Positions 52,954-63,240 of a stretch of DNA of 64,000 nt are shown one piece after another. Under the pieces are notes generated by a model. The model ran no database searches. It was given only the letters and a program-made list of their open reading frames with translations, and was not told the origin of the DNA. Positions within the stretch are counted from its first letter, which is position 1. Each line of letters starts with the position of its first letter. Made by a program: the position numbers and the translations under genes. This DNA is from Conchocele bisecta (Eukaryota > Mollusca > Bivalvia > Lucinida > Thyasiridae), in contig CM055271.1 in the NCBI GenBank assembly GCA_029237695.1, forward strand, positions 32,174,462-32,238,461, written 5' to 3'.

Positions 52954-53242
52954 TTTGTATGTCACAGCTGGGCATGGAGGGTATTATATGCAAGTAACTA
53001 ATTACATAATGAAATAGGAATTCCAAGCTCGTTTGAGATGGGAGAACAACAAAATATCTGCATTGGTGTGATAATGTCATTTTATTGAATGACGTGTTTT
53101 CTGACTAGAAAAACGGTACTTAAAACATATGTACCAATGACTAGGAAGTGGTACTCAACATATACACCAATGCAACTAAACATACATGACTTTTTATCTG
53201 CTCCCATCGGAAAAGGTGGGCATATACAAAATATTCGCCATA
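52954..53242 (-). repeat. Split direct repeat B2
   Basis: Near-identical to 53571-53867 (starts TTTGTATGTCACAGCTGGGC on the plus strand). Confidence 0.9.
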
Positions 53243-53399
53243 CAAAATATTCGCCAACGTGAAATACATTGTCAATAGTGAAGAGCAAACGACTGGCAAT
53301 ACATGTACACACAATGAATGGAAAAAACATACATACATCAATGAAGACAATTGTTTGTATTCCCAACTTCAAAAAGGGGGGTGATGGGGTGGAGGCGGG

Positions 53400-53573
53400 T
53401 GAGTTTTATTGAATTCTACAAAGATGGCTGCTGCATAAATTATGAGTCACGTGACTTGGCTAGTGGCTATGTCAGTTGAGCAGCGCAGCCAGAGGTAAAA
53501 CGGCCCTGGCTGTAGGATACAGTCAGTACCCAGCTGGTCATACAAAATAGATTATCTGAAATAATCATCATTT
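53400..53573 (-). repeat. Split direct repeat A2
   Basis: Differs from 59800-59973 at one position (GAGTTTTATTGAATTCTACA start). Offset exactly 6400. Confidence 0.95.
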
Positions 53574-53867
53574 GTATGTCACAGCTGGGCATGGAGGGTA
53601 TTATATGCAAGTAACTAATTACATAATGAAATAGGAATTCCAAGCTCGTTTGAGATGGGAGAACAACAAAATATCTGCATTGGTGTGATAATGTCATTTT
53701 ATTGAATGACGTGTTTTTTTTTCTGACTAAAAAAGAAAACGGTACTTAAAACATATGTACCAATGACTAGGAAGTGGTACTCAACATATACACCAATGCA
53801 ACTAAACATACATGACTTTTTATCTGCTCCCATCGAAAAGGTGGGCATATACAAAATATTCGCCATA
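53571..53867 (-). repeat. Split direct repeat B1
   Basis: Near-identical to B2 and directly abutting A2. A few small indels separate B1 and B2. Confidence 0.9.
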
Positions 53868-54597
53868 GACGTTGGTGCAGATGTCAACTCATGACATATG
53901 CAACAATGGCCCGCCCACCCGCAGGAATTCCCATGACAACAACAACTAATGTCATGTATAAGTAAACTCAGATTGGGCAGAATACAGAAAAATGACACAG
54001 AGGCAGTAAAATAAAAGCACCAAACATCAGAATTAGATAATACTGCCCATCAATGTTGAGCCTGGACGGATCACAAAAACCACACCCTCATGTGTTATAA
54101 ACATGGTAATGAACAAGAAAAAACAAACAAGCATGATAGGTGTTAAGAATGCAGAGCAACACACGCCAACTCAAGGTCCCTATACGACCACCAAATACAG
54201 ATGAAACATTAGTGCATGATCCTTCCCCACACGCAACATATTATGGCCAGACTGGGTGAATGAAACCAGATTAAAATAATGCATATCACAGCAATGCGAA
54301 GGGAACATCGATAATGAGATGACAAGTGTTGCTGCGACCATTCTAACACATAGAGATGGTTATGAAAAATATGTACACAACGTTTCAATAATAACAAAAA
54401 CAATTGACACTAGCGCAATACTGTACACGTTTTATATGTAGGTATAAGAGATCCGACCCAGACCAAAACCACATCACCTTGAATATTGCCGCATGGGCTC
54501 CAGTAGTAAGAGAAAGAAGGCACACACAGATACACGAAGTGCTGGCGCCAATCTACATTGACACGCCAACACCACATGCAATCCGCGAACCTATTCC
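53868..54597. other. Ngaro 3' untranslated region
   Basis: Non-coding sequence between the recombinase stop and repeat B1. No ORF of note. Confidence 0.6.
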
Positions 54598-55512
54598 TTA
54601 TAACTGCATTGACGGGAGGCGTATGTAGTTATGGACTGCATCGGATGACCATCTACCCATTTTCCGAATGGACTCTTCAGAGTGACCTGCTAATAGGGCA
54701 GCGCTAGCAGCTCCAATTCGAAAACTATGTGGTTTGTACCGTCTTGGGTCGAGACCCATGAATTTGACCAATGATTGCAGTTTCGACAAAATGTAGGAGT
54801 ATGGGACTGGCGCACCGTTCATAAACTGGAACAGTGTGCCCGTGGTGTGACAAAAAACTCTGCGATATGCTGCAAGTGCACATACTGCGCAATATCGGGG
54901 CTGCTGTGGCATGCACTCAAAATGCAGGGAAATAGGTGACGCGCCTTTTTTATGCTTATAATGACGCAGTGTCACTGTCAGACTAGTACACTTTCCATGA
55001 TCAGTGACAAAAAGTGTGTCAGCTACTTGAACTACCCGAGAGGGATCAACTGATGATTGTGCACATAGTTCCCCCATACGAAAACATCCTTGATATGTTA
55101 ACAAAAAAATCGCTTTCAACAATAAGTGATCGCATCGCGCATAAATCACTGTCGGAATAACATCAATTAATTTGCATAAAATCTCTTTTGTTATAGGCAG
55201 GCGAGAGTCTGTAGTACCCTTCAAGTTTGAAGCGCCCTTCAGAAACTTGCGTACCAAGAATGACTCTATTGGGTCAGTGAAACCAAGCAGCTTATGTACA
55301 AATCCAATAGCAGACGCATGCGACGCAATCGTGCTCGGTGCATAACCGGATCCAAACAATGAAGACAAGTAATTAACAACTGTCACTGGCAAGACAGGTA
55401 ATACAGGATCATGTTCCAACACTGACAAATAAGCACTAAACTTTTCCCAGCATTTCAAATATGAACGCCTGGTACTAGCCGCCAGACTGGCTGCCAGTAC
55501 CTGCATTGACAT
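54598..55512 (-). CDS. Ngaro tyrosine recombinase
   Basis: An open frame; the first ATG is at 55512, just 5 nt after the RT stop (an upstream GTG at 55578 also opens the frame). It carries the tyrosine-recombinase signature: Arg in GCFRMGEL, Lys in RHYKHKKG, the H-x-x-R box in KPHSFRIGAASAAL, and GRWSSDAVHNYIRL with the Trp and the nucleophilic Tyr. The N-terminal part (SLAASTRRSYLKCWEKFSAY) is the SAM-like core-binding domain. The enzyme integrates the circular cDNA copy by site-specific recombination. About 304 aa, the usual size for DIRS/Ngaro recombinases. Confidence 0.9.
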   Translation of the reverse strand: MSMQVLAASLAASTRRSYLKCWEKFSAYLSVLEHDPVLPVLPVTVVNYLSSLFGSGYAPSTIASHASAIGFVHKLLGFTDPIESFLVRKFLKGASNLKGTTDSRLPITKEILCKLIDVIPTVIYARCDHLLLKAIFLLTYQGCFRMGELCAQSSVDPSRVVQVADTLFVTDHGKCTSLTVTLRHYKHKKGASPISLHFECMPQQPRYCAVCALAAYRRVFCHTTGTLFQFMNGAPVPYSYILSKLQSLVKFMGLDPRRYKPHSFRIGAASAALLAGHSEESIRKMGRWSSDAVHNYIRLPSMQL

Positions 55513-55517
55513 ACAAT

Positions 55518-56987
55518 TCAGACCCGCAACGACTCCGGCGGTACGTGGCAAGGCAGTCTGGCAAGTCCGGGGGCACACCGGCGTGCTGCCTGAAAATCAA
55601 ATCGTGACAAACAATCAGCAACAATGTTAATCTTGCCAGGTACATGTCGCGCCCTAAACACAATATTGTACTGCATAGATGCAATGACCAGTCTGCGTAT
55701 AAGGCTCATAATATCATGATTTTTTGACGACATTGCATTCACAACACACTTGGTACATTCATTGTCAGTGTAAAACACAATTCTATGATTGGCCATCAGC
55801 GGACCCCAAGTCTCTATTGCAAGCACAATGGGGAACAACTCCATAACGTTAATACTCAGATTGGTCATACTTTCAGGCCAGTGGCCGTATAACCACTTGT
55901 TCCCAAACACTGCACTAAACCCTCTAGTAGTGGCTGCATCCGTATACAACTGAAAACTGTCAGAATTTACCCAATCATCAAAAAGAAACATTGCTTTCCC
56001 ATTGAAATCTGACATGAAAAACTCCCACGCTGCCAAATCCCCTCTTGCTGCACGAGTAATGCGTATTTTAAAGTTTGGCTTGGAAACACCTATAGTGAGG
56101 TCATGCAACCGTCGGAGAAAAGTTCGCCCCGGAACCACAACATTTGTAGCAAAGTTCAACAATCCTAACAGGGACTGTAGTTCGCGCAGGGTAACCTTTC
56201 TCCGACATTGCAGGGACGCAAGAGATTCGCGAATTCGGTCAACCTTATCCTGCGGCAATTTAACAATCATTTCCTCGGAGTCTACTTCGATACCGTATAT
56301 TGTGATCCGCGTCGTTGGACTAACAGTTTTATCAGCTTTTAATGGAACCCCTATATCGTCACATAACGCAGCGAAATTGTTCAATGAAGTCTGACACGCT
56401 AGCGATCGTGGTTCTCCCGCAAAGAAAAAATCGTCAATTAGATGGCTAACATTCGCCTGAAATTTGGTTTCCATGATCCAATGAAGTGCCGTACTGAAAC
56501 GCTCAAATGTCTGGCAGCTAGAACTCAGACCTGCAGGTAGACACCGGTCCATAAAGTATGCAGACTCACCACTCTCGAGCGGACAAGAAAAACCAACCAG
56601 AGCGTAGTCATTGGGAGATATTGGCAGGAGCCGATACGCGGACTCGATGTCAGTTTTGGCCATCAGTGCTCCATGACCGAGACGTTTTACAATTGACACC
56701 ACATTGTCAATGGACTCGTACTGTACCTGTGTGAATTTTTTGTCAATACCATCATTAATAGACGAGCCCTCGGGATATGAAAGGTCGTGTATGAGTCGAA
56801 ACGAGTCTGATCCTTTCTTGGGGATAAGTCCCAACGGGGAACAGACAAGATTAGGCGGTATAACATCAAGGGGGCCTACAATCCTATCAGCATCGAGTTC
56901 GGCCTGTAGTTTCTTGTGTAATACATGCAAATTATCAAGACACGAGCTGTGATTTCGGGAATAACGAACGAAATTGGTGTGGACCAT
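55518..56987 (-). CDS. Ngaro reverse transcriptase - RNase H
   Basis: An open 489-codon frame. RT fingers and palm: PLGLIPKKGSDSFRLIHDLS, MAKTDIESAYRLLPI, CLPAGLSSSCQTFERFSTAL, and a catalytic box VSHLIDDFFFAG with the Asp pair. RNase H follows: QLYTDAATTRGF (first Asp), NVMELFPIVLAIE (Glu), VFYTDNECTK (Asp), NIVADCLSRF (last Asp). It overlaps gag by 53 nt in the +1 frame, so expression may use frameshifting or reinitiation. It copies the element RNA into DNA. Confidence 0.9.
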   Translation of the reverse strand: MVHTNFVRYSRNHSSCLDNLHVLHKKLQAELDADRIVGPLDVIPPNLVCSPLGLIPKKGSDSFRLIHDLSYPEGSSINDGIDKKFTQVQYESIDNVVSIVKRLGHGALMAKTDIESAYRLLPISPNDYALVGFSCPLESGESAYFMDRCLPAGLSSSCQTFERFSTALHWIMETKFQANVSHLIDDFFFAGEPRSLACQTSLNNFAALCDDIGVPLKADKTVSPTTRITIYGIEVDSEEMIVKLPQDKVDRIRESLASLQCRRKVTLRELQSLLGLLNFATNVVVPGRTFLRRLHDLTIGVSKPNFKIRITRAARGDLAAWEFFMSDFNGKAMFLFDDWVNSDSFQLYTDAATTRGFSAVFGNKWLYGHWPESMTNLSINVMELFPIVLAIETWGPLMANHRIVFYTDNECTKCVVNAMSSKNHDIMSLIRRLVIASMQYNIVFRARHVPGKINIVADCLSRFDFQAARRCAPGLARLPCHVPPESLRV

Positions 56988-58227
56988 GATAAGGAATATC
57001 GAAACCGTGCGAAAAGCCAGATGTAAGAAAATGTTGTTCCGCTGGTGTATAACCCTGTAGCCAGTGATACAGCCTACCAGCGTCTATTGGTGTTGGGAGA
57101 TTGTCGGCGGAAAACGAACGGATTGCGGGCACGAAAGGGCTGGTTTTGGATGACGGGGGACGCGGCGGCATAGGTCCATATGGGCTAGGCATTCGCGGGC
57201 CGACGGGTGGAGGACCCGGCAAAATCGGGCGGACATCCGGACGGACAGTGGTGGCTGGTGGGCTGACTGCGCTCATGTATGCAGCACACCTATAACGCGG
57301 ATGTTTATCACCACACACCAAGCAGACGTGAGCATAGCTGCACACAGATTTTGTGCACCCGGCTCGGCGGTTAAACATCCAACATGGGGCATTGGAAGAA
57401 GACTGTGCTATATTGGACGACAAGCCCGCCTTGAGTGTTACTGCCCTCAACCATAGCTCCTGATGTAACACACCCCAGGGGTGGTGTTGTGACTGACGAT
57501 GCTCCCTGAATGCACGGTCATAGAATGTGAAGGCACGGTGACCATAAGACCGTGCCAAATCTTGCGTCAAGGTGATATACGAGAGTAAACCCGACACAGA
57601 CCCAGGGTGACGCTTCACGTACACATCCATGAATATGAAAAAGGCACGAAGCCACTGGTCAATTGACAGATCTTTGGATTTTGGGGTCGTCATCACCCTG
57701 AACACTGTGTCGGACTCACCCTCAAGAACATTCACAGCCACCTTATCCGACCCAACATTTGGCAACAGCTGAGATAGATCAATATATTTATCTCCCCAGA
57801 TCGCATCCCGCAATTTGTCCGACACATGGTCTGACAATGTTATATTGTTAGAGTGTACATGTGCCAATGGCACTTGAAGCTGGTGGTCAGCCTCCACATC
57901 ACCTGTGAGGCTGGCAAACATGTCCCCTGCTGATGATACGGACACGGCATCAGCAGCAACTGAGGATGGCGGGGCTGGACCTTGGACTGCAGAGGTTGAC
58001 GCCCTCTCTGTATCCAGTACAGGCGGTGGAGAAACCAGGGTGCCGTCGGGCCGTTCAGCGAGCAATCGCCCGCTGTCCAAGAGGCGTGCTAGCAGCCGAT
58101 CCACGATCCGCTCCTCCAAACCTGGCAAATCAACATTGGCAGCAGGTGATGCCGACGGCGGCGGCGGCGGCGAGGGTGGAGGCGACGCTGGCGCCAGTCT
58201 CCTTGTCTTCTTTTTCGCCTTGGGCAT
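56935..58227 (-). CDS. Ngaro gag-like protein
   Basis: The start is taken at the ATG at 58227 (MPKAKKKTRR); the frame is open to 58272. The basic head is followed by a proline/serine-rich tract (PPPSPPPPPSASPAA). A helical capsid-like middle includes SKDLSIDQWLRAFFIFMDVY. The zinc-binding cluster is CWMFNRRAGCTKSVCSYAH then CLVCGDKHPRYRC. A proline-rich tail overlaps the RT frame. Layout and cysteine pattern fit gag proteins of DIRS/Ngaro elements; it probably packages the RNA. Confidence 0.8.
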   Translation of the reverse strand: MPKAKKKTRRLAPASPPPSPPPPPSASPAANVDLPGLEERIVDRLLARLLDSGRLLAERPDGTLVSPPPVLDTERASTSAVQGPAPPSSVAADAVSVSSAGDMFASLTGDVEADHQLQVPLAHVHSNNITLSDHVSDKLRDAIWGDKYIDLSQLLPNVGSDKVAVNVLEGESDTVFRVMTTPKSKDLSIDQWLRAFFIFMDVYVKRHPGSVSGLLSYITLTQDLARSYGHRAFTFYDRAFREHRQSQHHPWGVLHQELWLRAVTLKAGLSSNIAQSSSNAPCWMFNRRAGCTKSVCSYAHVCLVCGDKHPRYRCAAYMSAVSPPATTVRPDVRPILPGPPPVGPRMPSPYGPMPPRPPSSKTSPFVPAIRSFSADNLPTPIDAGRLYHWLQGYTPAEQHFLTSGFSHGFDIPYHGPHQFRSLFPKSQLVS

Positions 58228-58272
58228 CCTGTCACAACGCTGTGAAACAGAGTACCAATTTCTATAATACAT

Positions 58273-58880
58273 TATTGCACAACAGCACTGTCAGTGAATG
58301 CATTCTGCAATACGACTATTGCACAACAGCACTTGTACTACAGGTGCACAACAGCACTGTAGAATTATTTTTATCACAGTGTGTACAACAGCAATGTCAA
58401 CCAATTCACAATACACTGTGCACAACAGCACTTAGTATTAGCAGGTGCACACAGCACTGTAAAATTACTTTTTAATCACAATGTGCACAACAGCACTGTC
58501 AACTAATCCATACACTGTGCACAACAGCACTTATGAACTAAAATGATTGAATAAATGTACAAATTAATTGCACAATACGTAAAGCAGCACTTGCCAAAAT
58601 TGCATGTATTCATGTGCACAACAGCCTAGTCAAATATGTACTACCAAGTGCACATACAACAGCACAGTCAATTATAGCCTAGGATTGTTTGCGTAGTGCA
58701 CAACAGCACATGGAAAACAACTATTCTGTATTGCAAGCGTTACAAACAGCCCTATAGGTAAAAATTATTAGCATCACTGTGAATTAAGTTGTACAACAAA
58801 GCAGAAATTAAATCTGTATTAACATGACGTGACAACAGCAGCACTCATATACAAATACAATGTGCACACCAGCACTATAA
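58273..58880. repeat. Degenerate GCACAACAGCACT array in the Ngaro leader
   Basis: GTGCACAACAGCACT or close variants occur about 15 times at irregular 25-60 bp spacing between the SGNH ORF and gag. No gene. Confidence 0.75.
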
Positions 58881-58970
58881 ACGCGATGAATGGAGGGGGG
58901 GGGGGGCAGGTCTGGGTGTCTGGGCCCGGGCGCGTGACTTACATTCAATAAAAACAGCTGACGACAGGCA

Positions 58971-59600
58971 TTACCACCGAGAAAGGCGGAGAACACAATC
59001 TCGGATGCTGCGTAGATACCTAGGATAGCCAATGTCCATGGACAGATGCACGCCATCAGCGTGAAAAACATTCACTCCTGGATTCCACAGACCAGACCTA
59101 TGTTTCCAGAGATACACATTGGGGGCACCCTGCACAAGGTTGTCCAGTGCGGTGTTGACCTCAAGCACCCGGTTGTTATAATCAGCATCAGGTGGGGAAT
59201 CACGCTTGAAAATTTGACAGATCCCTATTTTCCCCACACTCAGGTTGTGTTGTAAAAACATGGCATATTGGACTAGATTCCTTGCAAGGTCATGTGGCAC
59301 GCATGTCGGATTGCACAAATCGTTTGAACCTATGTCTATCAACACAATGTCACATCCATGCATTATCCGGTCTTGTCTGTGTAGCCGCCCATGGGGGTCA
59401 CCACACAACAAGAGGCCCCCATACCCCGCAATAGAAACGTCAAACTGGTCCTGTCCAACCCAAGATTATCTGCATGTGGATGCAATTCAATGAAGGTTCT
59501 AAGTCCTCTTTGGGAAACTATGGCCAAACACGGTAACGGACGGAGGGACCAGCCATGCTGAATTGTAACACGGGTCAGAAACTACACGGCCCGAAATGCA
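58971..59600 (-). pseudogene. SGNH/GDSL hydrolase-like ORF of the Ngaro element, 5' part frameshifted
   Basis: An open frame from about 59411 to 58971 carries block III as IDIGSNDLC and block V as NVFHADGVHLS (the Asp/His pair). Upstream, in two other frames, VTVFGHSFPK (block I, GHSF replacing GDSL) near 59556 and LRTFIELHPHADNLGL near 59490 continue the domain, so there are about two frame breaks in the first 60 codons, or sequencing errors. Such hydrolase domains are known in Ngaro elements; their role is unclear, possibly lipid or ester hydrolysis. Here it precedes gag. Confidence 0.65.
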
Positions 59601-59799
59601 AAGTGTTCAAAATGGACTCGTCCAAACACAACGCTGAACAGTCCCACTAAGTCGCCGCAATACACACGGGAGAATCAATACACAACGGGAAACACACCGT
59701 AATAACACGAACTACGTATTAATACACAATACGGCTCAGTGGAAATCGTTCTCAGCTCCAGGTAACCCCGTATATTGATATAATTTGTACGACAACAAA

Positions 59800-59973
59800 T
59801 GAGTTTTATTGAATTCTACAAAGATGGCTGCTGCATAAATTATGAGTCACGTGACTTGGCTAGTGGCTATGTCAGTTGAGCAGCGCAGCCAGAGGTAAAA
59901 CGGCCCTGGCTGTAGGATACAGTCAGTACCCAGCTGGTCATACAAAATAGATTATCTGCAATAATCATCATTT
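59800..59973 (-). repeat. Split direct repeat A1 (5' end of the Ngaro element)
   Basis: 174 bp matching A2 at 53400-53573 with one mismatch. Confidence 0.95.
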
Positions 59974-61030
59974 TTATAATGCCTAGGCTATTAATGTACT
60001 ATATATGAAAAGGAAATATCTAAATTATATCATTGCTTCAAATATGAGAAGTGCGCCAATGACACCATTTAATTATAGCACTGTAACACCGTGGTTGTTG
60101 TGGAAAGTAGCTCTGCAATACTACATTATACTACGGTACCGTTTAAAGCATACTAACATCATGGTAAAGCTATCAATTGGTAAATTTACAAACCTACGTC
60201 GCCCGTCATAGGTAGTACCTATTAGGCCATCAGCCAGAAATGGAAACCCACCCCTCCTGTGGGATTTAGGCAGGCATATTTCTTCCGAAATTATATTCAA
60301 TTACGAGTGTTATACCGTATGTCTGCGCTCTGTAACCCACATGTTTCATTGAACATCGACTGTTTTGTATCAATGGTAATTGTACTTACTTATAAATTGT
60401 TTAAATGCATATGCAACTACTTAAGAACTACTTATAGCTATCCGTGCACACTTCATATACAGTGTGTCTGACTGTTCCTCCGTCTGTGCGTCCGCTTCGC
60501 ATTTACTTAGTGATGGTAACAATTACGTTATATGTCTCATTAAGCAAATCTCTATCTGTGTCTATTAATTGTATCCATGGTAATTGTACTTACTAGTGTT
60601 TGCAATATATATTGAATGCCCATATTCTGATTACATAATGTCCACAGCAGATGATGCAATGTTGAACAAAGTACTGTTAACTATATATTCCCCACCCACT
60701 GAATTTAGAATGACCAATTTACATGTAATATTTTTTCTTACTTTATATGCTGCCAGATACTTATGAAAGGTTCATATGAACGTGAAGCTACTTACACCTG
60801 TATATGTGGCTGTGACTGGAGAAATGGGGCTTATGAGTTTTGTGACCAGTGTAGATCCAGATCAGCCTGTGTATCCGCACAGTCTGATCAGGATCTGCAC
60901 TGTTCGCCATTGCATTAATGAAACACCCGTCATGCTTCTAACAAGCATAATATATCGGTATCAGGGTACAGGAGTGTGCTATTTCATCAGCAGCAAATCC
61001 CATAAGCCCCATGTCTCCAGTCACAGCCAC
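59974..61030. other. Non-coding stretch
   Basis: No gene. Near 60850-60912, GTAGATCCAGATCAGCC..CTGATCAGGATCTGCACTGT forms a short inverted pair related to the TTAACCCTTTCA MITE core. Confidence 0.45.
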
Positions 61031-61113
61031 ATTTAGTTATCCACACACATTTAGTTATCCACACACATTTAACACACATTTAGTTATCCACACACATTTA
61101 GTTATCCACACAC
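61031..61113 (+). repeat. Minisatellite, CACACATTTAGTTATCCA, about 5 copies
   Basis: An 18-20-bp unit, CACACATTTAGTTATCCA, repeated about five times with one shortened unit. Confidence 0.9.
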
Positions 61114-63120
61114 ATTTAAGATACATAATGAATGTCTGTTCGTCACTCTATAAATTATGTCCATTTCATATTTATGCAACCATGACAATTACCATGATTA
61201 CTATGTTGTGTATTCCAATATGAACGTCTCTGATACATATAATTATTACTGTCAACTGTTGACAGGCTTTTAAACACCATTAAGTAAAATAAATAAATAA
61301 ATATAATTATTCCTGTCAATAGTATAGGTCGTAGGTACTTCATTGCAAATTGGATATAGAAAATATACCTTTTCTACCATGCTGAATGGATCATTTGTAG
61401 CACATATTACTCCATATATGACGTAGTAAATACTAAAATACAGAACATTAAGATAGCTGTAAAAAATATGAGCAAGCTAAGCTGGAGTAAAACAGGACAG
61501 GACAAATATATACACTTTCAAGTTGACAGCCACGCAAGCAAATGAGTTTGTGTGATATAAAAATAAAATTAGGTAATAGAAACGATGAAACTGAAATATA
61601 TATATCCCAGTTCCACATAATGTACACACTATTTATCGTGCATTCCAATAATATTCCTCAACCCATTCCGAGTCATCAGCAGGAACAGGATTCAAATGTG
61701 TGGGTGGCACCTGTACTTATAAACTCAGGTATATAACTACTGAAATACACTATCTGTCATACGAGAACATGTGTGTTCCAATGTATATGACCGTCATTCA
61801 TCAGTGTAAGTGCACACCAGTGTAAGTGCACACCAGTGCATGCATCATGGCCATTGCCTAATACATGCATGTGTGTTACTCCATTAGTCTAATTTGAGAG
61901 GCACCCATTTCGACTGAGACATTGTAAGTAAATATTTAACCATGATTTTATAATAGTTTCATTTGATAACCTGTTAGGTTGATGTACCATTTCATAATTT
62001 TCATATAAACAAAGAAATTGAAGGTGCATGATCTGTCAAAAAGCATGTATATGCTCTTTAAATATATCCACTATATTCTTATAGCTGTTATGTACGCATA
62101 CATAAACTATTTTGTCCAATATGTTTCAACATTCGGTGTTCTTAATTATAGCACACATGTTATTCTACACATGTTGTGTCAAATTACCAATAACCAAAAA
62201 GGATGTAGGTTTGTAATCAGCTTGTAATAGGTCCAATTAGCAGATACCTGCATAACATTTGGATAACAGCATCATTACAGATTTCATATATACAATTACA
62301 TCGCTGAAATGTAGTCTTTGCATTTCATACTGTGCCAAAATAAATATTTGATAAATGTGGCTAAACGTATATATGACTTTTGAAACGATGTAAATGTCCT
62401 CCAAGCTCATGTATATAATTATATAACTATATATAAAAGCCAATATTAGTATGTATGTAGTCTGAAAAAGCCAGTCCGGTGTATTCAAACATCAATCTAG
62501 TCCAGTTTAAGAAATATGCACATCTACCACGTGTAGCTACATGCACTCATAGGACCACCAATATACGTTTAAATCCCTATGAATGATAACGTATCTCCAT
62601 AACATATTCATCTAAACAATATCACATAGCCTCTATCGAGACACATTAAATTGAACTATTGTCTACATGGCATTCTAACTATTTACGCAGGCGGTAAGGA
62701 TCAGGTTTGTGGAAGGCCGTTTTACCTCAGTTTTTGTATTTTGCTGTCTCTTTGGTGTCATCGGAATATATATTTCTCTATTTGACAACAGGTAATGTCA
62801 TTCTGTGATAAAAAAAAGACTACATAAGCATGTACCATGTGTACATTTATTTACTGAATGCAGTATTATATTTACATTGTACCTGTTTAGCACATAGTTT
62901 GTAACTAATAGACATGGCCTTGCCTCCACATACCCCTATGCATATGGATGTCCTTTAAATTTATTACACTGCTGATGGACTCTCATATGCCATTACTATA
63001 GCAACCAGAGACATGTATTCGAGTATAAGTGATGTGCTCCAGGCAAAAAAAGAAAGAAATCTACAATACTCGAATAGTTGGATGACTTTTTTCGTGTCCT
63101 AGGTGTCAGGAAATCGCATC
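61114..63120. other. Non-coding stretch
   Basis: AT-rich. A relic of the 2.3-kb repeat family (GGCTTTTAAACACCATTAAG) lies near 61265. Short duplication CAGTGTAAGTGCACAC at 61803 and 61819. No gene seen. Confidence 0.45.
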
Positions 63121-63240
63121 TGCGGCGATCTGGCATTTAAAAATTTCCGGGGGGAGGATTTCGCGCGCGCGGAGGTCGGGTACGCCGAATTTTAATTACA
63201 GACCCCCCCTCCAGCAATTATTTCTGTATCCGCGCCTGTT
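63121..63240. repeat. Degenerate repeat with poly-C core
   Basis: Between TTCCGGGGGGAGGATTTCGC and CTGTATCCGCGCCTG, with a CCCCCCC run. The style is like the other G/C-tract MITEs of this window, but no clear TIR was found. Confidence 0.35.

Larger units (their letters stand above)
52954..59973 (-). mobile_element. Ngaro/DIRS-group tyrosine-recombinase retrotransposon
   Basis: A 7.0-kb minus-strand element with split direct repeats in the order A1-internal-B1-A2-B2 and ORFs for SGNH hydrolase, gag, RT-RNase H and tyrosine recombinase. No integrase, no LTRs and no target duplication, as expected for recombinase-based integration through a circular intermediate. The long ORFs are open, so it may be young. 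Confidence 0.9.

Noticed and set aside
57905..58475. 120- and 180-codon plus-strand ORFs
   Set aside because: Antisense to the gag proline-rich region and the leader repeat array.
61031..61113. CRISPR-like short direct repeats
   Set aside because: Repeats touch each other without spacers; a minisatellite.
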